NCBI GenBank assembly: GCA_036346355.1
Contig: CM070580.1
Coordinates: forward strand, 24,915,374 to 24,979,373
DNA: 64,000 nt
Direction: 5' to 3'
Source of the DNA: Rhipidocladum racemiflorum
Lineage: Eukaryota; Streptophyta; Magnoliopsida; Poales; Poaceae
The notes beneath the pieces are model-generated. The model worked only from the letters and a program-made list of their open reading frames with translations, was not told the DNA's origin and made no database searches. How positions within the stretch are numbered: the first letter of the stretch is position 1; each line of letters opens with the position of its first letter. Both the position numbers and the translations under genes were made by a program. Positions 12,101 to 23,053 of the stretch are shown here, in pieces.

Positions 12101-13223
12101 TTTTCCTCTCACCAGAGGGATGATGACTTCGCAGTCGCTACCGGTGTTGAAGGTGTGCTTCGCGGCGAACTGCTTCCGAATCTTCTTGTGGTTGTAGATC
12201 TCGCCATTAGCCTTTTTGTTTCAACAACACAATTAGAAAACGATCAACGATGAACAGTCTACGAACACAACGTGGCAACCCAGACCATGTGCACAAACAA
12301 GCTCATGCATACCACCACGACGACGGTCCGGTCCTCGTTGTACAGGGGCTGATCGCCGGAGAGCGGGGAGACGATGCCGAGCCGCTGCTGCGAGAGGAAG
12401 TCGCCGTCGCACTGGTACAGCCCAGACCAGTCTGGTCCCCTGTGCTTCAACCTGCATCACATCGAATCGAATCCATACGTACGTCCGCCGGTCAAAAATC
12501 AGAATCCACCCTGAGTCGTACCAACAGGGCAGCCATTAACAACTAAACACAGGGGATTCAATGGACAACGAAGATTCCCATGTTCTTTTTAGATCTGCCT
12601 CTTAGAGCATCTTCAATGTTAGCCACCTAAATCGTCTCTTACGTACCACGTCGCTTAAAATTTTACTTTGGAATAAAGATAAGACGAAGAGAGAATGTAT
12701 TATCTCTTGTACAAGAGATAATTTGGGCATGTAAATCTTCGCAAATGATGAGAGAGTGTGAGAGGAGAAGTTATGGTGAAAATGATTGAAATTAGTTACA
12801 ACAATAATTTTAGAAACAAATTGTTGAAGATATTATTTCTAGTGTTATCTCTAGATGAGTCGAAATTATTAGAGACTCCTTACTATTTAATTCTTCTTCT
12901 TTCTATGTAACCCCGCAAAGAGACAAAAAGACCGACAACGACAGAAACAAGACACACAACTCCTTGATTCCCATGGCTATCTCTTTCCAGCAAGTTCAAG
13001 AACAATTACTAGCAAACACGCACGTATGCACGCAGATATATTAATTAACAAACATGTTCATCATCCAAAACCTCAAGATCATTCAACAAAATGGTTACTC
13101 GAACTGCAAGGGATCGGAGGTGGAGAGTGCAATGGGTTCTTGCCTACGGGAGCAGGAGAGGATGCGTGCCCTCTTGGCCTGGGACCAGTCGGCGCAGCCA
13201 AGAACGGCTAGAATCCCACACAT
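9125..13223 (-). CDS. ASN: Asparagine synthetase (glutamine-hydrolysing), exon 7 frameshifted
   Basis: Thirteen exons: 13223-13144, 12451-12313, 12211-12113, 11994-11853, 11758-11568, 11482-11321, 11227-11140, 10441-10220, 10116-9982, 9898-9818, 9726-9640, 9551-9444 and 9331-9125. All phases agree except exon 7. The enzyme makes asparagine from aspartate, ATP and glutamine in the cytosol. The N-terminal class II glutaminase domain begins MCGILAVLG, with Cys2 as the nucleophile after Met removal. The synthetase domain has the pyrophosphate loop LLSGGLDSS (exon 6) and SGEGSDELLGGYL (exon 8). The C-terminus is ...NGKANGKLE. Without the defect the product would be about 577 residues, normal for the family. 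Exon 7 has 7 extra bases (TTCCCAC/TTCCCAG on the + strand, 11172-11185), so translation would stop early in exon 8, near residue 303. The protein would keep the glutaminase half but lose much of the synthetase domain. Intron 1 uses a GC donor. Confidence 0.95.
11172..11185 (-). other. 7-bp near-tandem duplication causing a frameshift in ASN exon 7
   Basis: On the + strand TTCCCAC is followed directly by TTCCCAG. Removing one copy restores the family sequence DYLGTIHHE and makes exon 7 81 nt long, in phase 0 with exon 8. With both copies exon 7 is 88 nt, and exon 8 is read out of frame to an early TGA. Confidence 0.85.
12452..13143 (-). other. GC-AG intron 1 of asparagine synthetase
   Basis: The exon 1 junction CGTAG | GCAAGA fits the GC-AG donor consensus (AG|GCAAG). 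It joins in phase 2 to CAG | GTTGAAG, rebuilding SRRLKHRG, which is conserved in plant asparagine synthetases. The 692-bp intron also contains AT-rich sequence (about 12600-12900) that I could not assign. Confidence 0.85.
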
Positions 13224-13289
13224 GATGCGACGAACACGGTGGGGCGGCAAGTTGTTGAGATGCGTGAGTTAGCGGTGGATAAGCCTCGA

Positions 13290-13296
13290 ATTTATA
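13290..13296 (-). promoter_or_regulatory. TATA box of the asparagine synthetase gene
   Basis: On the - strand TATAAAT lies 66 bp upstream of the ATG at 13223, in a GC-rich context (CCGGC before, CGAGG after). Spacing fits a short 5' leader. The upstream region to about 13620 is GC-rich, unlike the flanking intergenic DNA, as expected of a grass promoter. Confidence 0.65.
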
Positions 13297-13299
13297 GCC

Positions 13300-14271
13300 G
13301 GCGAGCGCGGCTCCGGGACCTCGCGTCCGCGAGTGCGAGCTGCTCTGTCGCGCTGGTCGTGCGACACGCGGCGGGTGTCGGTTCGACGGGCTCCGTGACC
13401 GGCGGGAGTTTATCTTTATCCCCTCCGGATGCCGTGCGGCCGAGTCACCGTGAAGCCCTGCGCAATCGTCAAACTAGGGAATCCGACCGTCGGATCTACG
13501 ATCGACGGCGAGTGGACTGGCTTGAGGTGGGCCCGAAGAAACGGTTGGTGGGGCTGGCTGACGTGCCCCGCCTGATTCACCAATGGCCGGCTCGGCTGTG
13601 CTTTGCTGGGATGCGACGTTAGTTCAAGTTTCTTTTCCTTCGTGAGGATTTTGTCGCGGATGATGATGCAAACAACGTCATTGTTAAGTGGTTGTTCTTG
13701 ACCACTTAAAATTTTACAAACATGATATTAGAAGAGATACAAACTACAGATTCATAGCTCCTCTCCTTTATTGATATTTTTCACCTATACAGTGGGAGAG
13801 GTGAAGACTTTTCTTGTAAGAACTACGTCTCTTTGTCTTTATTATGAAACCCCATGAATTCCTTCAGAAAATTTCCATGAATCCGTTTAGAATATTTCAC
13901 AACACTCTCTTTTTGACATTTTTCCAACACCATATTTATGCCTCATTAAAAGCTCCCTTCGAAAATTCAGTGGAAATAGCTCGTGTGTCTGGGACATATG
14001 TTTTGTCATGTTGATATTAACATAATTTTGCGTAATGCATGTTGTATTATCCTTATAGACAATTGTGGGGATTTTATCCACCTCTACACTACATAACTCG
14101 AATATAATGAATCAGTATGAGATATACACCACATCTAAGCTAAATGCACTCATGAGCTGTCTCATTTAGTACAATTATCTCGAAATGATTAATTAACGTA
14201 ACAACTATTGGCATCTTCACTCATTTCAAAAAATCGTAGTTCTTCCGCTTAGAAAGATATATCTGTCGATG
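13300..14271. other. ASN upstream region and intergenic DNA
   Basis: 13300-13620 is GC-rich presumptive promoter sequence. From 13620 the DNA is AT-rich, with no gene and no repeat boundary that I can fix. Confidence 0.5.
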
Positions 14272-15137
14272 TTCAAGATCAGAGGTCCCTAGATCGAGCT
14301 TACGAATATAATTTTGGGTTGCTTTTGTTTAAAAAACTAGAGATTGAAAAGGTAGAAAATGAGATTATGTCTTTATTAAGGCCCTGTTTGGTACAGTTTC
14401 AGATTCTAGTAGAAACGGAATCGGTTCCAGATTTTTGTTAGAAATGTTTCAGGTAGAATCAGAATCACTTTCTGCAAACCGTTTGGTACGGTTCCAGATT
14501 CTAGTAGAAACAGGGTTGATGGTGATTCAGCCACGGCGTGGAAAAAGAAGAAACGTTCCGAGGAGAATCGTTCCGAGTTTTAGCCCATTTGACTGGGTTT
14601 CTCCCAGATTCTAGTAGAAACAGCTCGGTTCCAAGTTGCCAAACAGGGCCTAAGTCATGTGCATTTTATACAGTATAAGCTTTTGATTGGAGAACAAAAA
14701 AAAATACTATGCTAATTTCTTGTGTTTGATCTTAATCATCATGCCTTGAATCATTGCGGAAGCCTCCTATTTATAGCGGGCGAAAGGATGGCAGTTGTCA
14801 TCTCCTAAAAGGTGTATTCCCACCAAAAGATGTCTTCTCACCAAAAGACGTCTTTTGATAAAGAGACATCTCTTCGTAAGTAGTAACTTCCAAATGGTTA
14901 TCTGTACTAGTAAGAGAAGGCGTCTCCCTCACATCGATTTTATGCGGTGGTAACTTCCTTCCCGACCTCAGTCAGGTCGGGGTGGAGGCTATAGCATAAC
15001 TGACCTGTACGCTAATCAGGGTTACCCCGACTAGCGTGTGTATAACTGGTCGGGGTAACTAGAGCATACCATATCTTCGACTGATGCTTTGTACATTTAT
15101 CAGGAATATTTCTATGTGACTAAATTGAACTCGGAGC
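14272..15137. repeat. Dispersed repeat, copy A (retroelement LTR-like)
   Basis: The block beginning TGTCGATGTTCAAGA closely matches 18663-19270 over its whole length, including the CACCAAAAGACGTCTTTTG-type stretches and the ACTGGTCGGGGTAACTAG segment. It is interrupted by a MITE at 14380-14650. In copy B a primer-binding-site-like sequence abuts the repeat, so both are probably LTRs of one family, but I found no target duplication. Confidence 0.7.
14380..14650. mobile_element. Tourist-like MITE with TAA target duplication
   Basis: The 271-bp element has terminal inverted repeats GGCCCTGTTTGG... / ...CCAAACAGGGCC and TAA on both sides (14377-14379, 14651-14653), the PIF/Harbinger pattern. Subterminal sequence AGATTCTAGTAGAAAC is repeated inside. 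The homologous repeat copy at about 18770 lacks the element (TTTATTGAGTCGCATG), giving a natural empty site. Confidence 0.9.
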
Positions 15138-16616
15138 AACCGCCACAACTCATCCGCTCCGACTCCCGGGCCACTACACCGCAGTTACCTGGAGGGAGAA
15201 GGCAGGGGCCATCGGGCCGCCCAGCACTGGACAAATGAAGGCCCAAGCGGTTGGCCCCTTACGAAGCGGCCGACTTCAACTTCCAACAAAGGCGACCAAA
15301 TGACGGAAGCCCGAAGCTACCGGTTAAGTGTGCCTCACACACGCCTGACCGGTTCAACTCCGACCGGGGAACCCCCCGACCGGATCTCCGACTCGCTCGG
15401 GGGCTACACCCTACGGGTGCGCTCGCGCACCCCAGCAAGGGACGACTGGTCGAGCATGCGTCACACGCGCTTGGCCAAGTCAGCTCTGACCGGGTAACTC
15501 CCCGACCGGCTCTCCGACCCGCTCGGAGGCTCGGGGGCTACATCCGTAGGGTGCGCTCGCGTGCACCCTAGCAAGAAGCAACTAGTCGAGTGCGCGTTGC
15601 ACGCGCTTGGCTGGAATAGCTCCGACTGGGTAACCCTCCGACCGGCTCTCCGACCCGCTCGGAGGCTCGAAACTACACCCGATGCGCTCGCCTTGCCGGA
15701 ACAATTGTGAGCAGTGCGCCAGGCGGCTAAACCCCGATCGCCACGGCGAGCGCGGTCGGGGGCTCGGGGGCTACTGACGAATACTTATGCCATGGGTATT
15801 CCCAGCAGCCCGAAACCTCGAGCGGGCTGCCTTCAAGGCCCAGCTCTAGCCGAAGACCTGTGGGCCGCAGACAAGCTCGGTCCCCGACCAGGCTCCAGTT
15901 CGAACACCCCGTCCAACCTCCTCCGACTGCCCGGGTCGGAGAGCCCCACGGTTGGGCGTTCCGGCACTCGAGTACCTGCCCTGCCAAACGCGACGTCCCA
16001 GAACGTCCGTGTCAGGGTTGGTGGCTCCTTCCCAAGGTGTCAGGGGAGCCGCCTGCGAAATCAGGCTCCGGTCCCATCGCTCTGACACGCAACAGGAGGG
16101 AACGTCCCCTCCCAAGGCCTCAAGGGTCATTCGCCATTAAAACCGGCCGCATGACAAGCGGACGAGACGGCGCGTCACGTCCCCCCAACAGGACGAAACC
16201 TTCCTTCCACCGCAAGCCTGCCGACCAAGAACGCGGGGAGGTGGAGGCCGGTCGGACGCCAAGGCCGAAGATCAAACCCCGAGACAAGACACCCCTTCTC
16301 CTTTTTTCCTTTCTTTAGAGGAGCTCCCGTGTAACCCGCCGCTCCCGTCTATATAAGGGAGAACAGGGGGTGTGGGGTGAGAGTGTGAGAACATTTTGAG
16401 AGAACACTTGGACAACGAACAAACCCTAACTTCCTCCTGGAAGTGGCGATTGTAATACCTCGGAAAGGCATATACACAGCGAACAAACTGGAGTAGGGAT
16501 ATTCAGCCCGAACCAGTATACACTTTGGGCCCCCTTGAGTCAGGCCATTCAAAGAGAGGGAACGCGCGACCCCCCTAGACCAAAAAATCGTATTGCCGGT
16601 GCTCGAAACACCGACA
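15138..16616 (+). mobile_element. Truncated gypsy element: 3' internal end and 3' LTR
   Basis: The LTR at 15775-16616 begins TGACGAATACTTATGCCATG and ends GGTGCTCGAAACACCGACA, matching the termini of the element at 48428-58579. A TATATAAGGG promoter box lies near 16350. A polypurine tract (GCTCGGGGGCTAC) directly precedes the LTR. Upstream, 15330-15720 is a tandem array of about 135-bp units, each holding a copy of that tract. No coding part and no 5' LTR remain. It abuts, and probably inserted into, the LTR at 16617-17883. Confidence 0.8.
15330..15720 (+). repeat. About 135-bp tandem array with repeated polypurine-tract motifs
   Basis: Units share TCACACGCGCTTGG, CTCCGACC and GCTCGGGGGCTAC. 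The last motif occurs at 15395-15407, 15529-15541 and degenerately at 15665-15676, a spacing of about 135 bp. The functional copy is at 15762-15774, right against the LTR. Tandem repeats between pol and the 3' LTR are known for Tat/Ogre-type gypsy elements. Confidence 0.75.
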
Positions 16617-17883
16617 CTAATTATACCTGATATTGGTACGCCACCTTTGAAATTGAATTCCGATGCCATTGTAACCTTAACAAAAATATGAACTATTATA
16701 TGTTAATAATTAGACATTGCTTAGATATGCTTAGAATTGAACTTAGTAAGTTTTGGAAAATTTGTGCCAAAAATTGTGTTCTGTAAAAACGAAAGTCATA
16801 ATGTTAGTATTGTTGGTATGGTTCAAATAAAAAAAATATGATTTAGACCGAGCGAGAAATGGTTGGGTGGTGGTGTGGATATGGATCTGGGATTGTGGAA
16901 AGTCTCGCCTAGTCAATTAAGAACCGGTCTGAGTTTCACTCAATGTAAAGCCTAAACGTAATACCACAAGTCCGAAATGGGACAAACCTGGCTAGTCGTA
17001 TTAAAATATACCATGGATAGTCATGCCATTTGGTAGTAGTGGTGTGATGAAAGCGTGAGGCTACCACTCTGGCGCAATAGGGGGCTTCTGACTAGAGGGA
17101 TTCTTTTAGCAATGAAACCTTAGCGAGCATGACTACATGGATATGTTTTTATATGGGCTTTATCGTGATTTTCTCTATCGCACACCAAAGGAAGTGTGCT
17201 AACGCAATGAGAATATCATGCCTTGTGGGTAAAGTTGTACAACTTCTGCAAAGTATAAAACCAATCAATTAGCCGCGCCCGCGGTCATGGGCATGCCAAG
17301 CAAGTTATTCACATACTAGAATTTGTTAAGTTTGAAACTTGAGTTTGTAAAATGGATTTGGGATGGAGAGAGTCCATTAGAGGGAAAACTTGGAGAATTC
17401 CATGAGTGATTCCTAAGTTGAAATAATTTAAAATGAAGTTTCCTTAAAGTATTGCAGTTTGAAATTATTTAGAATATTTAGAAAATTGTTGTTTTATGCT
17501 AAAATGAACCATATAACCTCCCTTTGCTACCTGTACATTATATTGCATTTTTCCAATGTGATTTGCTAAGTACGTGTGTACTCACCCTTGCTTATTCTGT
17601 TGATTCAGAGGGGGAGTTCTACGCTAGTGAGGATTTCGATGACTAGGCCACTACCCTAGTCAATTGTCTGTGGTAAATTTGTTGGGTTCTACTACGGTTT
17701 TATTTTACACCCGCTATGTTATTTTATGTTGGCTTCGCCATTTTTGCTATAAACTCAGATAATTAAATAAATAAAACTTTGTGTTGGATGTGTTGTGTTA
17801 TCATTTTGTTGTGTGTACTAGTTTTTCCTGAAATAGTACATAATACACAGAGGATTTTGGAATTGTTTTTCCGGGGTCGGACA
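16617..17883 (+). mobile_element. Partial gypsy LTR related to 1264-3508
   Basis: In reverse complement this matches 1264 to about 2530. Shared segments include AGTCTCGCCTAGTCAATTAA, AAAGCGAGATG-like sequence and the terminus GGGGTCGGACA. The 5' part is missing where the element ending at 16616 abuts. A hairpin (TAAGTAC GTGT GTACTCA) lies at 17567-17584, followed by ACCCTTGC. Confidence 0.8.
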
Positions 17884-18396
17884 AATACAAATTTTATCCA
17901 CAAGAGTTTCCTTTTGTGAACTATTAGGAACCATGTTTAGGTCCCTTACCACCAACCTTGGAACCTGTGGCATGATTGAAAGGATATGTCGAGGATAGCT
18001 CCCCGAGGGATCCAACCTTTATGATGTTCCTGGTTGGCTATTGTGGCAAAGACGTCTTGCCTCTTCCACAACCATTTTTTTTGCCAACTGTGAGGTTTTC
18101 ACATTGCTCCTGGGCGGCCTTTTATTGAGCTTCATGTTATTCACGTTTCACTCAATGTGTATATGTCTCTTTCGTGACCGCACAAATGCGAAATCTAGAT
18201 TTGATGAAGGGGGTGAGCAATCCCTCATCGGATGATGATGATGGGGTATAATCAAGTTCAAGACTTCGAAGAAAATATTCTGGAGATGAACTCTCATGGA
18301 TGTCATTGTCGTTTGTTGAGTTCAAACATTGTCGACTTACGTGGGGCATGTGCTTTGGTCCTCTACCTCTGGGATAGAGATAGGTACAGTGTCGCT
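17884..18396. other. Probable retroelement-derived DNA without recognisable gene
   Basis: Lies between an LTR fragment and a gag-leader-like open frame. It is likely internal sequence of the - strand element whose LTR is at 18663-19270, but no domain is recognisable. Confidence 0.4.
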
Positions 18397-18660
18397 TTAT
18401 CCTCCTAGTTTTGCTTCAGGAAGTGGTGCTCCTGGGGCAACCTCATCCAGTTTGGTTGAAGTTGTTAATTCTGAAAATTCAGCCTCAGCAACGTATTCGG
18501 AGTAGAATTCATACTTACCTTCTTCCTTCATGAAGTCATCAGCGGTGAGGTGAGTGTAGTCAGTGAGATCGAATGAATTCTCTTCATCCATTCTTTCCGG
18601 TGATAACACATTACCTTTTTCAATCTTGATTTCTAACGGAGGCCCTCCCTGTAGTGCCAA
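18397..18660 (-). pseudogene. Gag-leader-like open frame next to an LTR
   Basis: An 87-residue acidic open frame (MALQGGPPLEIKIEKG... to ...PEAKLGG) begins two bases from the repeat at 18663. On the - strand the junction reads ...CATCAACA | GTTGGCACTACAGGGAGGGC, which resembles the LTR / primer-binding-site junction of gypsy elements (compare GTTGGCGCGCCAGGTAGGGG at 48994). I infer the start of a gag region in a decayed - strand element. No catalytic domain is visible. Confidence 0.5.
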
Positions 18661-18662
18661 CT

Positions 18663-19270
18663 GTTGATGTTCAAGACCAGGGGGTCCCTAGATCGAGCTT
18701 ACGAATATAATTTTGGGTTGCCTTTGTCTATTAAACCAGATATTAAAAAGGTAGGAAATGGTATTATGTCTTTATTGAGTCGCATGTACTTTACAAAGTG
18801 CAAACTTTTGATTGGAGAACTAAAAAACACTAACGCTAATTTCTTGTGTCTAATCTTAATCATCATGCCTTGAATCCTTATGGAAGCCTCCTATTTATAG
18901 CAGATGGAGGGATGAAAGTTGTCATCTTCTAAGAGGTGTCTTCTCGCCAAAAGGTGTCTTCGCGCCAAAAAGCATCTTCTCATCAAAAGGTGTCTTTTGA
19001 TTAAGAGGCTTCTCTTCATAAATAGTAACATCCAAATGGTTGTCTGTACCTGTCAGAGAAGGCATCTCCCTCACACCAGTCTTATGCGGTGGTAACTTTC
19101 TTCTCGACGTCAATCAGGTCAGGGCGAAGGCTATAGCATAACCGACATGTATGCTGGTCAGGTTATCCTGACCAGCGTGTGTGTAACTGGTCGAGGTAAC
19201 TAGGGCATACCATATCTTTGACTAATTCTTTGTACATTAGTCAAGAATATTTTTACGTGACTAAATTTAA
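18663..19270 (-). repeat. Dispersed repeat, copy B (probable LTR)
   Basis: Homologous to 14272-15137 but without the MITE. It starts TGTTGATGTTCAAGACC on the + strand. The outer boundary is uncertain: homology to copy A stops near TAAATTTAACTC. Confidence 0.65.
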
Positions 19271-20447
19271 CTCTAGTTAAAATCATAAGCAGGTAATGAG
19301 CCTTGGGCCTTATCTTAATTTATGGGCTCTTTTTCTTTATGAGAACGTAGGCCCAAAAATAGAATAGAGTATAATAATCACCGTCAATATCCCATCTGAG
19401 ATATGACATTATGGGGATTAGACAAATAGACAGTATCGAAGTAAGCATTTATTTTGATATCTTGACCTTTTAGGTAAAAGAGTCCAAGATCCACATGGTA
19501 GGACACGACATCGGTCACGCAATGGCATGATCCGACAATCAGTGCATTGATTTGGCAATGCCACGGTGCTGTCCAATGCCTAGGTCTATTCGATGGCCAT
19601 GTTAAGGCGTGACATGAATGCCGATCATGACAATGTGTGAATCGACGGTCGAAAAACACATTACATGTTATGGCATGAAACAACGCCTATGCGTACGTGA
19701 AATGATGGCTTGGATTTGTTCAATGCTAAACCCGCCCAAGGTGAGACATTTGCCGGATTAGAAGAATAAAAAATTAGGGAGATATCAAATAAATCTGGCA
19801 ATTGAATTGACCAAGAAAAATTAAGAAACAACATTTGAAACATGAATGCCATTTGCTTGGGAACACTCTCATGCTAATAATGTGAAGTTTTATCCATATT
19901 TTAGGAAAGTTCCAGGAAAAGTTCATTTGCGCATCAATAAGTTTCAAAGAAGTTTTAGGAAGTTTAATGTTTTATGCATATTTTGGCAAGTTCCAAAAGT
20001 AGTTTCCAACGATAGTAATTCATGTTTCAGTAATTTTAAGAAAATTTCATGTGTGTTTAAGCAAATCTCTCATCTATGTCATCTAGAGTAAGCACTATAG
20101 CCAACTTGTACAATAGCTATCTCTAAAGGTTGGCTCTAGCTATCTCTTCTCTCTTGTATATAGCTAATCTATCTATGTTCCTGTGCAATGCTTGCTACTA
20201 AATAAGAGCTAGCTCTCTTCTCTCTCCTCTTAACTGTCTTCCACATAGGATAAAGCTAATATGTACATGCTAAAAGTAAGCTGAGGTGACCTTATCGTAC
20301 ATGCCCTAATAGGACTTAGGGTTAGTCCATAAACATAATAATGTACACATATGCAAACGTATCATTTTGTCTTTGCTATATCATTGGGTCAAAGCGGGGA
20401 ATAACCTATCCCGCCAGCACTGTATAAAGATCCCAAGTGAGCATACC

Positions 20448-20449
<2 letters not shown>
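19271..20449. other. Intergenic DNA
   Basis: AT-rich, with no recognised gene. From about 20090 to 20310 the sequence resembles a small grass MITE, with repeated TAGCTATCTCT-type motifs, but I could not define its ends. Confidence 0.4.
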
Positions 20450-20502
<53 letters not shown>

Positions 20503-20894
20503 AAGCCTTTTTCGTACTCTTGGGAGTACGTACTCTCACCTCCAGTATACCACTTAAACGAATACGTTATACTTCTTTATCACTTTCAGTATACTCTAAT
20601 AATAATTCTAAGATACTACAATGCGATATTGTTGAAAAAAATTGATCAGAGCCCTTTATTTTTTAGCTATATACTCTTTTTCATATGTAAAAAGAGTATA
20701 TAAACAAATTATGCTATAAAGGGTGGACTTTAATGAAATTTTTCGTAGAATTCACTTTGAAGTATCTTATAATCAGTATTAAAGTATACTTAAAAGGATA
20801 AAGAGGTATAACAACATCATTTAAGCGGTATACTGAGAGTGGGAGTACATACTCCCAGGGGTATGGATCCATTTTCCTATATATATATATATAT
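20450..20894. mobile_element. Micron-like MITE embedded in a (TA)n microsatellite
   Basis: A 378-bp unit (20501-20878) is bordered by (TA)n on both sides (20450-20500 and 20879-20894). Its ends form long imperfect inverted repeats: GGGAGTACGTACTC... with AGTATACCACTTAA on the left, and GGTATACTGAGAGTGGGAGTAC...TCCC on the right (arms about 70 bp). The rice Micron family is a similar-sized element found inside (TA)n tracts. No coding capacity. Confidence 0.75.
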
Positions 20895-20985
20895 CATTTT
20901 TACTCATTAGCTTTTTCTTAAGTAGCTTGTGTTCTTTAGCTCTTCTATTTACGTGCCCCACTGTGTACGCACCACACCTTGTTAC

Positions 20986-21518
20986 AGGGGGAAGGGGAGG
21001 CAGAGGGGGTGGCGGAGGGGGGTTGGAGGTGGAGGACGGTGGCGGAGGGTGGCCGAAGGGGTGGGCGGGAGGGGCGGAGGGAGGCGGCTGGCGGGAGCAA
21101 TGAAGGGGGTGGCGGGGCAGGAGATAGAGGGGCACAGGAGGGATGAGGTGAGGAGTTGAGAAGGGGAAGGAAGGAAGAGGAAAAGGAAAAGGAAAGGGAA
21201 AGGGAAAAGGAAAAGAAAGCGAACCAAGAAAAGAAGAAGAAAAAGGAAAGAAGAAAAAGGGAATGAAAAGAAGAAAAGGAAAGAAGGGTGTGGAGCAAGA
21301 TTTCTGTTTGCATGAGGTTAATGAGTTGTCCACGGTGGATTTATACATTCTCGGTACTCATGGTTGAGAAAGTGAGAGATTGAAAGAGATGGAAGAGAGA
21401 AAGTTGAGAGAGGAAGCAACGGACGAGAGAGATTGAGAGAGATAGAGAGAGAGAAAGAGCTGAGGGAGGGAGCAATAGGTGAGAGAGATAGACGGGCTAG
21501 AGGGAGGGAGAGAGACAG

Positions 21519-21555
<37 letters not shown>

Positions 21556-21590
21556 CTTAAGAGGGAGCAGCGGACGAGAGAGATAGCAGT
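20986..21590 (+). repeat. Long purine-biased tract
   Basis: Two blocks (20986-21299 and 21364-21590) are almost entirely A and G on the + strand, first G-rich (GGGGTGGCGGAGGGGGG type), then AAAGGAAAAGG and GAGA repeats. All long open frames here are low-complexity artefacts. Confidence 0.9.
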
Positions 21591-22456
21591 TTCTTGCAGG
21601 TACAAATCTTTGTACTAAGGAGCATCGTATACTCACGTAAGCACTACAATATCACTCTATACCTGTTCTGGAATGAATAAAATTTAGTTCCTCTTCTCTC
21701 AATATTTGTGTCCACTACCTTAACCCTGTACATCTTTGACTCATTTCCTCTCATCGCAATAGTTCAAATGGGCCAAGCTTGAGCCAGCATGGCACGAAGC
21801 AGGCACAAATCGCAAATAGGTCGTGCCTAGAATCATCAAATGCGAATTAGGCCAGCACGGCACAGCACAACGGTCATGCCAGGCATGGCCGCACGACATG
21901 GTTTAGACATGCGACCCGATGAGCTCATGCCGTGCCGGCCCGGTATAGCACGATACTCACCTCTACTTCCTGCTCTTGACAGGAAGCCAGCGTATTCACC
22001 ATAATTACACCACGCTCGTCATCTATACACTAGATCTAAAAAGTCAGGTGCTCCCTTGAATGCATTCACAGAAATGTTTGGGCGTGCAGAGAATTTGTAC
22101 AATATATTTAGGACCAGGATTTTTTTCGTGTGATGGCAACCAACGCCAACACAAGGAAAGAAAAAAAAACAGGTTCCCCACAAAACAGGAAAAAGGGGGA
22201 CCGTTTTGAGTTATCAAAGAGTGTTGTTTTCTAGCTAGTACTATGCTACCAAGGATCCAAATGTATTATGTGTTAGAGTAATAGAGTGCCAAGTGGGATC
22301 GACCCATGCAGTATATAGAAGCAAAAGGGGTGCAAGTAGGTTCAACATATCGACGATAATCACTCGATTATTGTAATTATCGATCTTATCAAGTCATCAC
22401 GAAATTAGAAACCGCTCGGTAAATCGGTTCAATCTAAAAAAAATTAAAAAAAAAAT
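21591..22456. other. Intergenic DNA; left part of a repeat split by the gypsy insertion
   Basis: 22340-22456 (ATCGACGATAATCACTCG... AAATTAAAAA) joins in sense with 30706-30990, and together they resemble the uninterrupted copy at about 43900-44260. 21760-21980 is a degenerate stretch of CAGGCACG- and GGCACGGC-type motifs. No gene seen. Confidence 0.5.
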
Positions 22457-23053
22457 TGTCGACGATTGGGGAGCAGGCCCCCGCCGAGCTTACTTGTTGG
22501 TGGAGGGACCAACTGCGACCCCTTCTCGCGTGATGGGATACTCAGAGGAGTGACTCACTGGACTTCAATGGGCAAGGACACTGTGATTTACCCTGGTTCG
22601 GGCCTCTCAAGAAGGAGATAATAGCCCTACTCCAGCTCGTGTATATTTTTTGTAAAGAAATGTGTGTCTCTTTCCCTCATGGTGGGGATGCTTTTATAGC
22701 TTACAAAGGACCAAACTCCGCAGGTCCCCACTATCCGCACGATTGGACCACGTCCAATCGTGGCAACTGGCAGATCCTACAACTCCGCCATGCTCCCGCG
22801 GAGGACGCAACGGGCTAACGGAGGTTACGCGCTGGTGGTTACCGACCTCGAGATCACGTCAGGTCGGCCAATTCCCAGCGCCGAGCTTGGTTGCCTTATG
22901 CAAGCTCGACCTCGCTATTGGCCAGAATACGTGACCTTCTCAGGTTTCAACTAGATCGTCCTTGGGAACGACCTCCTAATGGCTCGGGTGGGAGCGAGCT
23001 CGGCTGTTCGTGGCACCCGAGGTAATTTATGGGAATTACCCAACCCCCCGACA
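22457..23053 (-). repeat. 3' LTR of the - strand gypsy element
   Basis: 597 bp, identical in length to the other LTR. Its - strand promoter box TATAAAA is visible (TTTTATAGC on the + strand near 22692). Confidence 0.95.

Noticed and set aside
14272..19270. Copies A and B as the two LTRs of one element
   Set aside because: No matching target duplication, outer ends not definable, and the interval holds unrelated LTRs. Possible only with heavy nesting, so they are listed as separate repeat copies.
21358..21636. Ser/Leu-rich frames over GA repeats
   Set aside because: Pure translation of a microsatellite.
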